A DNA stretch of 64,000 nucleotides from JBFJKD01 sp041601945 (GTDB lineage Bacteria; Pseudomonadota; Gammaproteobacteria; Pseudomonadales; Porticoccaceae): contig JBFIHG010000007.1 of NCBI GenBank assembly GCA_041601945.1, forward strand, positions 1-64,000, read 5' to 3'. Of this stretch, positions 7,221-17,229 are shown in pieces (the first letter of the stretch is position 1; every line of letters starts with the position of its first letter). Below the pieces are notes generated by a model. The model saw nothing but the letters and a program-made list of their open reading frames with translations, had not been told where the DNA came from and did not search any database. A program made the translations under genes and the position numbers.

Positions 7221-8510
7221 TCAGGCGCGCAATTCGGCGCGGCCTCGATAAGCAGCAATACCATCTAACTCCGCCTCAATACGCAGTAAACGATTATATT
7301 TGGCGACCCGATCAGAACGACACAACGAACCGGTCTTGATCTGCCCCGCCGCGGTCGCTACCGCCAGATCGGCAATCGTAGTGTCCTCCGTCTCCCCCGA
7401 GCGATGGGAAATCACCACGCTATAACCGGCCGTTTTTGCCAGGCGGATAGCATCCAGCGTTTCGGACAGAGTGCCGATTTGATTAAACTTGATCAAAATG
7501 GAGTTGGCGACACCCTGGTCGATACCCCGTTGTAAAATGCTTGTGTTAGTGACGAATAGATCGTCCCCAACCAGTTGTACCCGATCTCCCAGTGCGCGTG
7601 TCAACCCGGCCCAGCCGTCCCAGTCGCTCTCGTCCATCCCATCTTCAATAGACAGGATGGGGTAGCGGTCGGCCAAATCAGCAAGGTATTGGGTAAATTG
7701 AGCGGCAGTAAATTCCTTATTATCGCCAGCCAGACGATAGCATCCGTCCCGATAGAATTCGGAGGCGGCACAATCCAGCGCCAGGGTAATATCCTCACCC
7801 AGCGTATAACCGGCGCTCGCCACCGCAGCGGCAATAATTTCCAGAGCGGCTTCGTTAGACGACAGGTCGGGGGCAAAGCCGCCCTCGTCGCCAACTGCGG
7901 TGCTCAACCCGCGCGCGGCCAGCGCTTTTTTCAGATGGTGGAAAATTTCCGCGCCCTGGCGCAGCGCCTCGGCAAATGTGGGGGCCTTGACCGGCTGGAT
8001 CATAAACTCCTGAATATCCACATTGTTATCCGCATGCTCACCCCCGTTGATAATATTCATCATCGGTACCGGCATGGAGTAATGACCCGGCGTGCCATTC
8101 AAATCAGCCAGATGGTGATAGAGGGGCACCTGGCGGGCGATGGCCGCGGCCTTTGCGCATGCCAGCGAAACCGCCAGAATCCCGTTGGCACCGAAGCGGG
8201 ATTTATTCTCGGTGCCATCCGCATCGATCATCAAGCGGTCGATGGTTGCCTGATCCGTAGCATCCTTGCCGAGCAAGAGTTCGCGCAGATCCGCATTGAC
8301 GTGTCCAACCGCAGTCAATACCCCCTTGCCAAGATAGCGCTGCGGATCGCCATCCCGTAGCTCCAGCGCTTCGCGGGATCCGGTCGAAGCGCCCGACGGC
8401 GCGCAGGCACTACCGAGCGCACCGCTATCGAGAACAACATCCGCGCATACGGTGGGGTTACCCCGCGAATCCAGTACTTCGTAAGCTCGAATATCTGCAA
8501 TTTTTGTCAT
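7221..8510 (-). CDS. eno: Enolase (phosphopyruvate hydratase)
   Basis: Glycolytic enzyme that interconverts 2-phosphoglycerate and phosphoenolpyruvate; also a degradosome partner in many gammaproteobacteria. Landmarks are DSRGNPTVCADV near the start, GANGILAVSLACAKAAA, the metal-binding region ILSIEDGMDESDW, LVGDDLFVTNT and the loop VISHRSGETEDTTIADLAVA. The ATG at 8510 gives 429 residues, the standard length, with an AGGA upstream. The frame stays open for 381 nt further upstream, but that part overlaps kdsA and is not enolase-like. It lies 23 nt after kdsA. Confidence 0.98.
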   Translation of the reverse strand: MTKIADIRAYEVLDSRGNPTVCADVVLDSGALGSACAPSGASTGSREALELRDGDPQRYLGKGVLTAVGHVNADLRELLLGKDATDQATIDRLMIDADGTENKSRFGANGILAVSLACAKAAAIARQVPLYHHLADLNGTPGHYSMPVPMMNIINGGEHADNNVDIQEFMIQPVKAPTFAEALRQGAEIFHHLKKALAARGLSTAVGDEGGFAPDLSSNEAALEIIAAAVASAGYTLGEDITLALDCAASEFYRDGCYRLAGDNKEFTAAQFTQYLADLADRYPILSIEDGMDESDWDGWAGLTRALGDRVQLVGDDLFVTNTSILQRGIDQGVANSILIKFNQIGTLSETLDAIRLAKTAGYSVVISHRSGETEDTTIADLAVATAAGQIKTGSLCRSDRVAKYNRLLRIEAELDGIAAYRGRAELRA

Positions 8511-8533
8511 GCTGTCCTGTTCTCCCGAACTTA

Positions 8534-9385
8534 TTACTGCGTGTCGAGACCAGGCAGGCTTTTTACCAGGTCGTCCACTGCTTTCATCTGACGTAAAAAA
8601 GGCTCCAGTTTGTCCAGCGCCAGCGCACTCGGTCCGTCGCACAGGGCACGATCGGGGTCGGGGTGAGCTTCCAGAAACAACCCGGCAAGCCCTACTGCCA
8701 GCCCGGCGCGTCCCAATTCCGCCACCTGGCGACGGCGACCACCGGACGCCGCACCAGCGGGATCCCGATACTGTAGTGCGTGGGTAACATCGAAGATCAC
8801 GGGTACGCCTCCACTGACGTCCATCATGGTACGAAAGCCCAGCATATCGACCACCAGATTGTCGTAACCAAAACTGCTGCCCCGTTCGCACAACAATAAT
8901 CGATCGTTACCACACTCGCGAAATTTTTCGACCAGATTGACCACCTGCGCGGGACTCATAAACTGCGGTTTTTTAATATTAATCACCGCGCCAGTCGCCG
9001 CCATGGCCGCCACCAGGTCCGTTTGTCTGGCGAGAAATGCGGGCAACTGAATCACGTCACACACATCCGCCGCAGGTATAGCCTGATCCACTTCGTGAAT
9101 ATCGCTCAGCACCGGCACCGCAAACTGGCGCTTTATGTCCTCTAAAATTTTCAGCCCTTCATGCAACCCCGGCCCGCGATAGGAATGGATGGAGGAGCGA
9201 TTGGCTTTGTCGAACGACGCTTTGAATACGTAGGGAATGCCGAGTTTCGTCGTAACCTGGGTGTAGTGCTCCGCCACCCGAAGCGCCATATCCCGAGATT
9301 CCAGGACATTCATACCGCCAAACAGCACCATCGGCCGATCGTTGGCAACCGTAATATTGGCCACCTTAACCGCCCTCATTGTCAT
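8534..9385 (-). CDS. kdsA: 3-deoxy-8-phosphooctulonate (KDO-8-phosphate) synthase
   Basis: Condenses phosphoenolpyruvate with arabinose 5-phosphate to KDO-8-phosphate for the lipopolysaccharide inner core. Family motifs are VLFGGMNVLESRDMALR, the substrate loop YVFKASFDKANRSSIHSYRG, VSDIHEV-like VLSDIHEVDQA, and VINIKKPQFMSP. The PEP it consumes is the product of enolase, encoded next. Length is 283 residues (E. coli 284). The ATG at 9385 overlaps the pyrG stop (ATGA); a second ATG two codons in (9379) is possible. Translation is probably coupled to pyrG. Confidence 0.97.
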   Translation of the reverse strand: MTMRAVKVANITVANDRPMVLFGGMNVLESRDMALRVAEHYTQVTTKLGIPYVFKASFDKANRSSIHSYRGPGLHEGLKILEDIKRQFAVPVLSDIHEVDQAIPAADVCDVIQLPAFLARQTDLVAAMAATGAVINIKKPQFMSPAQVVNLVEKFRECGNDRLLLCERGSSFGYDNLVVDMLGFRTMMDVSGGVPVIFDVTHALQYRDPAGAASGGRRRQVAELGRAGLAVGLAGLFLEAHPDPDRALCDGPSALALDKLEPFLRQMKAVDDLVKSLPGLDTQ

Positions 9386-11058
9386 GTCTCGCTCGCCTCG
9401 GTTACGCGACCCGCATCGGCACCATCTTTCCCAACCTGGTGCTCGCCGTACGCCAGTGCCGCCGCCATAAACCCGGAAAACAGAGGATGGCCGTGGCGCG
9501 GCGTAGAAGTAAATTCAGGGTGAAACTGACAGGCAAAAAACCACGGATGGTCGGGCAGCTCTACCGTTTCAACCAGGGTCTCATCCACCGACCAGCCGCC
9601 GACCTTAAGACCAGCGGCCTGAATCTGGTCCACGTAATTACCATTCACTTCGTAACGATGGCGATGGCGCTCGAGAATTGTGTCTTTGCCATAAATCGCG
9701 CGCGCCCGGGACCCGGCCACAAGACTGGCTTCCTGAGCGCCGAGGCGCATGGTGCCGCCGCGATCAGATTGCTCCGAACGGGTTTCACGCGTGCCGCTGT
9801 CGTCCAGCCATTCGGTGATGAGTCCGACCACCGGATGCGGCGTATTCCGATTGAACTCGGTGCTATTCGCGGCCTCCAGGCCAACCACGTTGCGGGCGAA
9901 CTCGATCACGGCAACCTGCATCCCCAAACAGATACCGAGATAGGGGATATTGTGTTCCCGCGCGTGTCGTACCGCCTTGATTTTACCCTCCACACCTCGT
10001 TCGCCAAATCCACCGGGTACCAAAATGCCGTCGCAACCATCCAGCAAGGCCATATCGTCCATAAGATCCTCGGAGTCAATATGCTGGATTTCCACCTCGG
10101 TCAACTGCTGAATGCCGGCGTGCTCAAGCGCTTCGTTAAGCGATTTGTAAGCGTCGAGCAATTCCATGTACTTGCCAACCATGGCGATGGTGACTCGGCG
10201 TTTTGGATTGAGCTGATTGTGCACCACCCTGTCCCACTGGGCGAGATCGGCCCGCGGACAGTCGAGGCCGAATTTTTCCAATACAAAGTCATCCAGCCCC
10301 CACTCGTGCAAGTGACGCGGGATGGCGTAAATCGTCTTTGCATCCATTAATGGTACTACCGCGCGCTCCTCCACACTGGTGAACAGCGATATCTTTTTGC
10401 GGGACGCATCATCCACCAATACTTCGGAGCGGCACAACAGTACGTCCGGCTGCAACCCGATGGAGCGCAATTCCTTCACCGAGTGCTGGGTAGGTTTGGT
10501 TTTGGTCTCCCCCGCCGTGGCAATATAGGGCACAAGGGTCAAATGGATCAGCAGCGTTCTGTGGGATCCCAGCTCCACCCGAAGTTGGCGGATTGCCTCG
10601 AGAAAAGGTTGCGATTCGATATCACCAACGGTACCACCAATTTCTACCAGAGCGATATCGGCACTGCCGCCGCCCTCGATAATACGTCGCTTTATCTCAT
10701 CGGTAACATGGGGGATAACTTGCACCGTGCCACCGAGATAATCGCCGCGACGTTCGCGGCGCAAAATAGTTTCGTAGACCTGCCCAGTCGTAAAGTTGTT
10801 GGCTTTGGTCATGCGCGAATTGAGGAAGCGCTCGTAGTGCCCCAGATCGAGATCAGTCTCCGCACCATCTTCGGTGACAAACACTTCACCATGCTGAAAA
10901 GGGCTCATGGTGCCAGGGTCGACATTGAGGTAGGGGTCCAGCTTCAATACTGTGATATTGAGACCCCGGGCCTCCAACACAGCACCGAGCGACGCAGCGG
11001 CAATGCCTTTGCCCAGAGAGGAAACAACTCCGCCAGTGACAAAAATAAAACGCGTCAT
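9382..11058 (-). CDS. pyrG: CTP synthase
   Basis: Aminates UTP to CTP using glutamine and ATP. The N-terminal synthetase domain begins MTRFIFVTGGVVSSLGKGIA, with an LDPYLNVDPGTMSPFQHGEV block. The C-terminal class-I glutamine amidotransferase domain has the nucleophile cysteine in YLGICLGMQVAV and the His/Glu pair near the end (ACQFHPEFTSTP). The 558 residues exceed E. coli PyrG (545) slightly, because of an insertion in the glutaminase part (around TEWLDDSGTRETRSEQSD). It is first in the pyrG-kdsA-eno-ftsB-ispD-ispF series and has its own candidate promoter at 11160-11188. Confidence 0.98.
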   Translation of the reverse strand: MTRFIFVTGGVVSSLGKGIAAASLGAVLEARGLNITVLKLDPYLNVDPGTMSPFQHGEVFVTEDGAETDLDLGHYERFLNSRMTKANNFTTGQVYETILRRERRGDYLGGTVQVIPHVTDEIKRRIIEGGGSADIALVEIGGTVGDIESQPFLEAIRQLRVELGSHRTLLIHLTLVPYIATAGETKTKPTQHSVKELRSIGLQPDVLLCRSEVLVDDASRKKISLFTSVEERAVVPLMDAKTIYAIPRHLHEWGLDDFVLEKFGLDCPRADLAQWDRVVHNQLNPKRRVTIAMVGKYMELLDAYKSLNEALEHAGIQQLTEVEIQHIDSEDLMDDMALLDGCDGILVPGGFGERGVEGKIKAVRHAREHNIPYLGICLGMQVAVIEFARNVVGLEAANSTEFNRNTPHPVVGLITEWLDDSGTRETRSEQSDRGGTMRLGAQEASLVAGSRARAIYGKDTILERHRHRYEVNGNYVDQIQAAGLKVGGWSVDETLVETVELPDHPWFFACQFHPEFTSTPRHGHPLFSGFMAAALAYGEHQVGKDGADAGRVTEASET

Positions 11059-11159
11059 ATCAGCCCTTATAATTGCGTTATGGCCAGGATTACAGCACTA
11101 AAAAGTTGCGGCGCAGGAGACATCAGGGGCGCCAGACAACGTTCTGAAGATGGGACGTC

Positions 11160-11188
11160 AGGTTACCAGAAAGACTGCGGCTTCTCAA
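11160..11188 (-). promoter_or_regulatory. pyrG: Candidate promoter of the pyrG-kdsA-eno-ftsB-ispDF series
   Basis: On the minus strand: TTGAGA (11183-11188), a 17-nt spacer ending in TGG, then TAACCT (11160-11165). The spacing is ideal, and the TG one base before the -10 makes it an extended -10 site. It lies about 100 nt before the pyrG ATG in the 255-nt gap after tilS. I see no other gene or RNA in that gap. Confidence 0.5.
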
Positions 11189-11313
11189 TGCGGGCTGGGG
11201 TGTAAACCCTGCGCGTAGACGCTGCACAGGCAGCCCGGAACACACGTCAAAAAATGCACAAAACACTACGCTGAGCAATCTAAACTGGAGACTGGCGGGC
11301 CCGCTGCAGCGCA

Positions 11314-12660
11314 TTAAAAATTCCAGTGCAACACAAAACCCACTTCGTCTGGGCCCACCACAAACCCGTCGTTTAGCCACAGATCACCCACCGCAGCGAG
11401 CACCCCGTCCACGTACAGCAGAGGCACTCGATCGCGCCACCAGGGTTCGAGACCATGTTCCTGGAACAGAACTTTAAGGGAATTTGAGCCGTGCCGACCG
11501 GCGGGTTTACAGCGTTCTCCCCCGCTACGCCAGGCAACGGCAACGCGCTGCCCGGGGTTTACTTTTAAACCCTGACCCACGTGCCCGACGGCGCTCAGGA
11601 CACTGCCATCGGTCAGTGTCAGAGGTTCGCTTAAGGACCACTCTATCGGCGCCCGCTGTGCCGCAATCCCCGAAAAATGTGGCGGCAACAAATACAGGCG
11701 CTGGCGAAAGCGCCGCCACTGCCCTTCGGGCCAGTTCACCACCGGGGCTGCATCGTCACGGGCCATCAGTAAGTCCCGGTGCAAGGCTAACAGTGCCCGT
11801 TGGTTCGGCGGCATCTGGTCGCAGGTTTCTGCCCAATAGCGTAATACGTTAGCCCGACGCTCCATGTCGAGGCGTTGCAAAGCGGTGATATCGATACTGC
11901 GCCCGAGCCGTTCACCACGCTCCTGTAATACATCGAAATCGGTGCGGGCCAACTCGCTATTTAGACGGTCAGCAGCGGCGCACAGGTCAGCGCTGCGCGC
12001 GATCCGAGCACGGTAGTCTGGCCAGCGCTCGGCCAGGGCGGGAATTATCCGATGACGCAAATAGTTGCGATCGAACTCTGTGTGCTGGTTGGATTCATCT
12101 TCCACCCAGGACAGACCATGGCGCGTGCCGTATTCCTCTAGTTCAGTGCGGGTAAACCTGAGCAGCGGGCGCAGCAAACCGCCACGACCGAGCGCGCGGG
12201 ACTGGGGTATTCCGGCCAAACCACGGGGTCCCGCACCCCGCAGCAATCGGTACAGGATAGTTTCCACCTGATCATCGGCATGATGGGCCAGCAGCAAAAG
12301 ATCGTTTTTATCCACCAACTTCTCAAACACCGTATAACGCAACTCGCGGGCCGCTTTTTCCAGCCCGTCCCCGCGCTTTTCAATGCGCACAGTTTCTTCC
12401 ACCAGATCAACGCCGAGGGCCACACAATAAGCGCGACAGTGTTGCGCCCAACCGTGCGCTGCTGGCGACAGTTGATGATTAACATGAACGGCTGATACTT
12501 TCCCAGGATCGATGTGGCGGGTTATTGCGTGCAGTAGCACGCTGGAATCGAGGCCGCCGCTAAAGCCTACCCAGACGCGGCGGGCAGCCTGTAATTCGGT
12601 TAAAAACGGGGCCAGCTGGGCGGCGTGAAAGGCCACGGCGCTACGCCGGTTGGCCCTCAA
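11314..12660 (-). CDS. tilS: tRNA(Ile)-lysidine synthase
   Basis: Attaches lysine to C34 of the CAU-anticodon tRNA-Ile, changing its amino-acid and codon identity to isoleucine/AUA. The PP-loop ATPase motif SGGLDSSVLLHAI is near the N-terminus. It is followed by LLLAHHADDQVETILYRLLRG, LLRPLLRFTRTELEEY and DESNQHTEFDRNYLRHRIIP, then the weakly conserved C-terminal domains. Length is 448 residues at the TTG (12660), whose TTGA overlaps the accA stop. A GTG at 12636 is an alternative. Neither start has a strong ribosome binding site, so coupling to accA is likely. Confidence 0.95.
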   Translation of the reverse strand: MRANRRSAVAFHAAQLAPFLTELQAARRVWVGFSGGLDSSVLLHAITRHIDPGKVSAVHVNHQLSPAAHGWAQHCRAYCVALGVDLVEETVRIEKRGDGLEKAARELRYTVFEKLVDKNDLLLLAHHADDQVETILYRLLRGAGPRGLAGIPQSRALGRGGLLRPLLRFTRTELEEYGTRHGLSWVEDESNQHTEFDRNYLRHRIIPALAERWPDYRARIARSADLCAAADRLNSELARTDFDVLQERGERLGRSIDITALQRLDMERRANVLRYWAETCDQMPPNQRALLALHRDLLMARDDAAPVVNWPEGQWRRFRQRLYLLPPHFSGIAAQRAPIEWSLSEPLTLTDGSVLSAVGHVGQGLKVNPGQRVAVAWRSGGERCKPAGRHGSNSLKVLFQEHGLEPWWRDRVPLLYVDGVLAAVGDLWLNDGFVVGPDEVGFVLHWNF

Positions 12661-13607
12661 CCATTGCCATAGGACATCAGTCGCTCAAAGCGTTTTTCCA
12701 GCAGACTGTCCAGGGGTTGCGCACTCAGCGTATCCAGTTGTGCAATCAGGCGCTCCCGTAGCCGCACCGCCATGTCGCCGATATTGCGATGCGCGCCGCC
12801 GAGGGGCTCGGGAATCGTTTCGTCGGCGATTCCCAGCTCCATCAGGAACGCGGACGTGACGCCCATCGCCTGGGCGGCCTCCGGCGCCTTGGCAACGGTT
12901 TTCCAGATGATGTTGGCGCAGCCCTCGGGGGAGATCACAAAATAGGTGGCGTACTGCAACATATTGAGCCAGTCGCCCACGCCGATCGCAATCGCGCCCC
13001 CGGAACTGCCCTCACCAATGACTGTACAAATAATCGGTGTACGCAAACGGGACATCACCGCCAGATTGCGCGCGATGGCTTCACTGATACCCCGTTCCTC
13101 CGAGTCAATCCCAGGGTACGCTCCAGGGGTGTCGATCAAGGTCAGAATCGGCATTTTAAAGCGTTCCGCCATTTCCATCAGACGCAACGCCTTGCGATAC
13201 CCCTCCGGTTTAGGCATGCCAAAATTACGGTAAATTTTTTCGTTGATGCCGCGGCCCTTTTCCTCGGCAATCACCATCACTGGCTTGTCATCGAGGCGCG
13301 CTACCCCACCGATAATGGCCTTGTCATCGCCAAAGTGCCGATCCCCGTGCAGCTCTTCAAATTCCGTAAAGACCCGTTCGATGTAATCGCTGGAGTAAGG
13401 GCGCAGTGGATGGCGGGCAACCTGCACCACCTGCCAGGAGGTCAAATCCGCGTAAATGCTTTCGGTGAGTTTGCGGGATTTTTCCCGTAAACGGCTAACT
13501 TCCTCGACGATATTCAACTGGTTGTCGTTACCCACCAGCTGCAGTTCTTCGATTTTGGCTTCCAGTTCGGCGATAGGCTGCTCAAAATCCAGATAGTTCA
13601 AGTTCAT
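12657..13607 (-). CDS. accA: Acetyl-CoA carboxylase carboxyltransferase subunit alpha
   Basis: Alpha subunit of the carboxyltransferase that moves CO2 from biotin to acetyl-CoA to form malonyl-CoA, the first committed step of fatty acid synthesis. The 316-residue protein starts MNLNYLDFEQPIAELEAKIE and shows GDRHFGDDKAIIGGVARLD, FGMPKPEGYRKALRLM, LIDTPGAYPGIDSEERG and GEGSSGGAIAIGVGD, all family blocks. It lies between dnaE and tilS, the standard order. The 101 nt separating it from dnaE shows no convincing terminator. Confidence 0.98.
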   Translation of the reverse strand: MNLNYLDFEQPIAELEAKIEELQLVGNDNQLNIVEEVSRLREKSRKLTESIYADLTSWQVVQVARHPLRPYSSDYIERVFTEFEELHGDRHFGDDKAIIGGVARLDDKPVMVIAEEKGRGINEKIYRNFGMPKPEGYRKALRLMEMAERFKMPILTLIDTPGAYPGIDSEERGISEAIARNLAVMSRLRTPIICTVIGEGSSGGAIAIGVGDWLNMLQYATYFVISPEGCANIIWKTVAKAPEAAQAMGVTSAFLMELGIADETIPEPLGGAHRNIGDMAVRLRERLIAQLDTLSAQPLDSLLEKRFERLMSYGNG

Positions 13608-13708
13608 ATCAGGCTAATCCCAATTTAAAGTCTGCGCCGACCAGTACTCGTGGTGGATCGGACACCGGAGCCCGCCAATGTACTATTGACCGGCCCATTA
13701 AGCCACCC

Positions 13709-16700
13709 TCAGTAGCGCAAGAGCAGGCTGTCCGGGCCATAATTCTCGCGCAACTGATGTAAGAGCTCGTCTTCGGGCGCCACACACCAGCTTCCAGCCA
13801 GCGCGATATCCCCCGCCGCGCTGGCACCGCGATAATGAATTTGCAGCGGGCATTGCCCGCGTCGGTAAGGCGTCAGGATCTCCTCCAGAGCCGCCACCCC
13901 ACGGCGCGCCAACCGCTCCGTATCCAGATTAATCACCAGTTCCTTGAGGTACCGCTGCCGCGCCTCACATAAAGTTGAGATGCGCTGCACGCGCATTTTC
14001 AAGCCCCCGGAATAGTCGTCCTCCGTCACCAGACCCTCAACCACCAACACTGCATCTTTGGCCATTTTGTCGCGATATTCGCGGAATTGATCGGCAAACA
14101 CCGCGACCTCAATGCGCCCGCTGCGATCATCCAGTACTAAAAACGCCATACTGTCGCCACGCTTGTTGCGCATAGTACGCAACCCCACTACCAGACCCGC
14201 TACCAGCTGGTTGTCGCGAGACGGTTTCAGATCGCAGATGCGATCTTTTACAAAGTGTTGCAACTCCGCCGCGTATTCATCTACCGGATGACCGGTCAAA
14301 TACAGCCCGAGAGTATCTTTTTCCCCTTGTAGACGTTGTTTGACGCTAAAGCCCCGCACCGCTGCAAAACTGTGGTAGCCCATCTCGGGTGTGCTATCCG
14401 CAGTGTTATCGCCAAACAGGTCAACCATACCGCTGTCTGCATCCCGCGCCCGTTGTTCCGCCAATTTCATCGCCTCCTCCATGGCCGCCAGCATCACCGC
14501 ACGCTGATAACCCAGATGGCCTGCGGGACCCAGGGCATCCAGCGCACCACTGCGAATCAGGGCTTCAATGGCCCGCCGGTTGACTTTACGACCATCCACC
14601 CGGGCACAAAAATCAAACAGATCGGTGAACGGCCCGCTCTGCCGCGCAGCGATAATACCTTCGACCGGGCCTTCGCCAAGGCCCTTGATCGCCCCCAGAC
14701 CATAAATTACGCCACCGTCGTCGGACACGGAAAACTGATATTCGCCGACGTTGACATCGGGGCCGGAAAACGCCAGCTGCATGGCGCGACATTCGTCGAT
14801 CAAGGTCACGATTTTATCGGTGTTTTGCATGTCCGCGGACAACACGGCTGCCATAAACGCTGCGGGATAATGGGCTTTCAGCCAGGCAGTCTGATAGGCC
14901 AGTAACGCGTAGGCAGCGGAGTGGGATTTGTTAAAGCCATAGCCCGCGAACTTCTCCATCAAATCAAAAATATTCTCGGCCAGATGTTCGCTAATCTGGT
15001 TCGCCAACGCCCCGGCGACAAATATTTCCCGTTGTTTGGCCATTTCCTCCGGTTTCTTCTTACCCATCGCGCGCCGCAGTAGATCGGCGCCGCCGAGGGT
15101 GTATCCGGCCAGTACCTGGGCGATTTGCATCACCTGTTCCTGGTACAAAATAATCCCGTAGGTCGGCTCTAATATGGGTTGTAGATCGCGGTGCTGGTAT
15201 TTCGGGTGCGGGTAAGCCACTTCCTGGCGGCCGTGCTTGCGGTTGATAAAATCGTCCACCATGCCGGACTGCAATGGACCCGGCCGAAACAACGCCACCA
15301 ATGCCACGATATCGTCAAAGCGGTTGGGTAAAATACGTTTTATCAGGTCTTTCATGCCACGGGATTCAAGCTGAAATACCGCCGTGGTTTCTGCCCGCTG
15401 CAGCAACCGATAGGTCGCCTCATCGTCCATGGGTATGGCATTAATATCCAGGGGTGGCTCACCGCGTAATTTGCGCTGTGCGTTCGCGCGCGCCTGCGCC
15501 CAGTCGATAATAGTTAGCGTGCGTAAGCCGAGAAAGTCGAACTTGACCAGTCCCACTTCCTCGACATCGTCCTTGTCAAACTGGGTAACCAGGCCATCGC
15601 CTTTCTCGTCGCAATACAGCGGCGCAAAATCCGTGAGTGCAGTAGGCGCGATCACCACGCCGCCAGCATGCTTACCCACATTGCGCGCAATGCCCTCCAG
15701 CTGCAAGGCCATCTCCCAAATTTCCTGTGCCTCTTCGTCCTCGGCCAGAAACTCCTGCAACGCTTCTTCCTGTTCCCGCGCCCTGGCCAGGGTCATGCCG
15801 ATTTCATGGGGGATCAGTTTGGATAACTTGTCCGCCAGACCGTAGGCTTTACCCTGGACTCGCGCCACATCGCGCACCACGGCCCTGGCGGCCATGGTGC
15901 CGAAGGTAATAATTTGCGATACCGCCTCGCGGCCGTAACGTTCAGCCACGTAGGCGATCACCCGGTCCCGACCGTCCATACAAAAATCGATATCAAAATC
16001 GGGCATGGATACCCGCTCGGGATTGAGAAAACGCTCAAACAGTAAATCGTGTTCGATAGGATCGAGATCGGTGATTTTCAACACATAGGCAACCAGGGAG
16101 CCGGCACCCGAGCCACGCCCCGGGCCCACCGGTATCTGGTTGGCTTTGGCCCAGCGGATAAAATCCATCACGATAAGAAAATAGCCGGGAAAGCCCATTT
16201 GCACGATGACATCCAGCTCAAAATTCAGGCGCTCCCAGTAGGGGGCGCTATCCTCGTTCGCGAGAGCCGCGGTCGACGCCAGGCGCTGCTCCAGGCCCTG
16301 TGCCGCAACGCTGCGAAAATATGCTTCGGTGGTCATACCTTGCGGTACGGGGTATTCCGGCAGTTGCGGCTCGCCCAGTGTCAGTTCGAGATTGCAGCGC
16401 CTGGCAATTTCAACGGTGTTGGCAAGCGCTTCGGGAATATCGGCAAACAGCGCCGCCATTTCATCCGGTGAGCGCAAAAATTGCTGGTCGCTATAACGCT
16501 TTTCCCGGCGCGGATCATTGAGCGTACGTCCTTCGCCAATACACACACGTGCCTCGTGGGCCTCGAATTCCTGCGCGCGCAAAAAGCGCACGTCGTTGGT
16601 GGCAACCACCGGACAGTCGTGACGGATGGCAAGCGCTACCGCAGCGTGCACATAATTTTCTTCACCCTCACGCCCGGTGCGCTGTATTTCTACATAAAAG

Positions 16701-17218
16701 CGGTCGGGGAAAATCCGCATCCATTCGGTTAGTAAATCGGTGGCCAGCGACAGCTTGCCGCCAAGCAGCGCCTGACCTATATCACCTTCTTTGGCCCCCG
16801 ACAGCGCAATCAGCCCGGCGGACATTTCGGCCAACCACGCGCGGCGCACAAGCGGACGACCCTGCTCCTGCCCTTCCTGATAGGCCCTGGAGATCAGACG
16901 CGTCAGATTGTGGTAACCGGCCTGATTCTGCACCAGCAGTGTCAACTGGCTGGGCGTCCCGTCCGGCACGTCGCTGGCGAGGAAAAAGTCCGCTCCACAC
17001 AGTGGTTTAATTCCCGCCGCCTGGGCTGTCTTGTAGAATTTGACCAGGGTAAAAAAATTGCACGCATCGGTGATCGCAACGGCCGGCATAGCCAGCTCGA
17101 CCACCCGCTCAACCAGTGGTTTGACCCGTACGATACCATCGACAATCGAGTATTCGCTGTGCAACCGCAGGTGCACGAAGCCAGGACTAATGGATGGGCT
17201 GGAAATAGTTGCGCTCAT
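13709..17218 (-). CDS. dnaE: DNA polymerase III subunit alpha
   Basis: Replicative polymerase catalytic subunit, 1169 residues (E. coli 1160). The N-terminal PHP domain begins FVHLRLHSEYSIVDGIVRV. The palm domain has the catalytic aspartates in MPDFDIDFCMDGRDRVI and the nearby GRGSGAGSLVAYVL. A helix-hairpin-helix and an OB domain (AGLVVGLRTMRNKRGDSMAF) follow toward the C-terminus. The ATG at 17218 fits the family start; the frame extends 20 codons further without family similarity. It lies 11 nt after the ketoacyl-ACP synthase III gene, so the two are probably co-transcribed. Confidence 0.98.
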   Translation of the reverse strand: MSATISSPSISPGFVHLRLHSEYSIVDGIVRVKPLVERVVELAMPAVAITDACNFFTLVKFYKTAQAAGIKPLCGADFFLASDVPDGTPSQLTLLVQNQAGYHNLTRLISRAYQEGQEQGRPLVRRAWLAEMSAGLIALSGAKEGDIGQALLGGKLSLATDLLTEWMRIFPDRFYVEIQRTGREGEENYVHAAVALAIRHDCPVVATNDVRFLRAQEFEAHEARVCIGEGRTLNDPRREKRYSDQQFLRSPDEMAALFADIPEALANTVEIARRCNLELTLGEPQLPEYPVPQGMTTEAYFRSVAAQGLEQRLASTAALANEDSAPYWERLNFELDVIVQMGFPGYFLIVMDFIRWAKANQIPVGPGRGSGAGSLVAYVLKITDLDPIEHDLLFERFLNPERVSMPDFDIDFCMDGRDRVIAYVAERYGREAVSQIITFGTMAARAVVRDVARVQGKAYGLADKLSKLIPHEIGMTLARAREQEEALQEFLAEDEEAQEIWEMALQLEGIARNVGKHAGGVVIAPTALTDFAPLYCDEKGDGLVTQFDKDDVEEVGLVKFDFLGLRTLTIIDWAQARANAQRKLRGEPPLDINAIPMDDEATYRLLQRAETTAVFQLESRGMKDLIKRILPNRFDDIVALVALFRPGPLQSGMVDDFINRKHGRQEVAYPHPKYQHRDLQPILEPTYGIILYQEQVMQIAQVLAGYTLGGADLLRRAMGKKKPEEMAKQREIFVAGALANQISEHLAENIFDLMEKFAGYGFNKSHSAAYALLAYQTAWLKAHYPAAFMAAVLSADMQNTDKIVTLIDECRAMQLAFSGPDVNVGEYQFSVSDDGGVIYGLGAIKGLGEGPVEGIIAARQSGPFTDLFDFCARVDGRKVNRRAIEALIRSGALDALGPAGHLGYQRAVMLAAMEEAMKLAEQRARDADSGMVDLFGDNTADSTPEMGYHSFAAVRGFSVKQRLQGEKDTLGLYLTGHPVDEYAAELQHFVKDRICDLKPSRDNQLVAGLVVGLRTMRNKRGDSMAFLVLDDRSGRIEVAVFADQFREYRDKMAKDAVLVVEGLVTEDDYSGGLKMRVQRISTLCEARQRYLKELVINLDTERLARRGVAALEEILTPYRRGQCPLQIHYRGASAAGDIALAGSWCVAPEDELLHQLRENYGPDSLLLRY

Positions 17219-17229
17219 ATCGCCGCGCT

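Noticed and set aside
8511..8891. N-terminal extension of enolase by 127 codons
   Set aside because: It lies over kdsA and the family start is the ATG at 8510.
9379..10350. Long open frame on the plus strand antisense to pyrG
   Set aside because: Overlaps a certain CTP synthase gene and has no recognisable protein features; a shadow of GC-rich coding.
12789..13490. 233-codon open frame antisense to accA
   Set aside because: Entirely inside accA and without family motifs.
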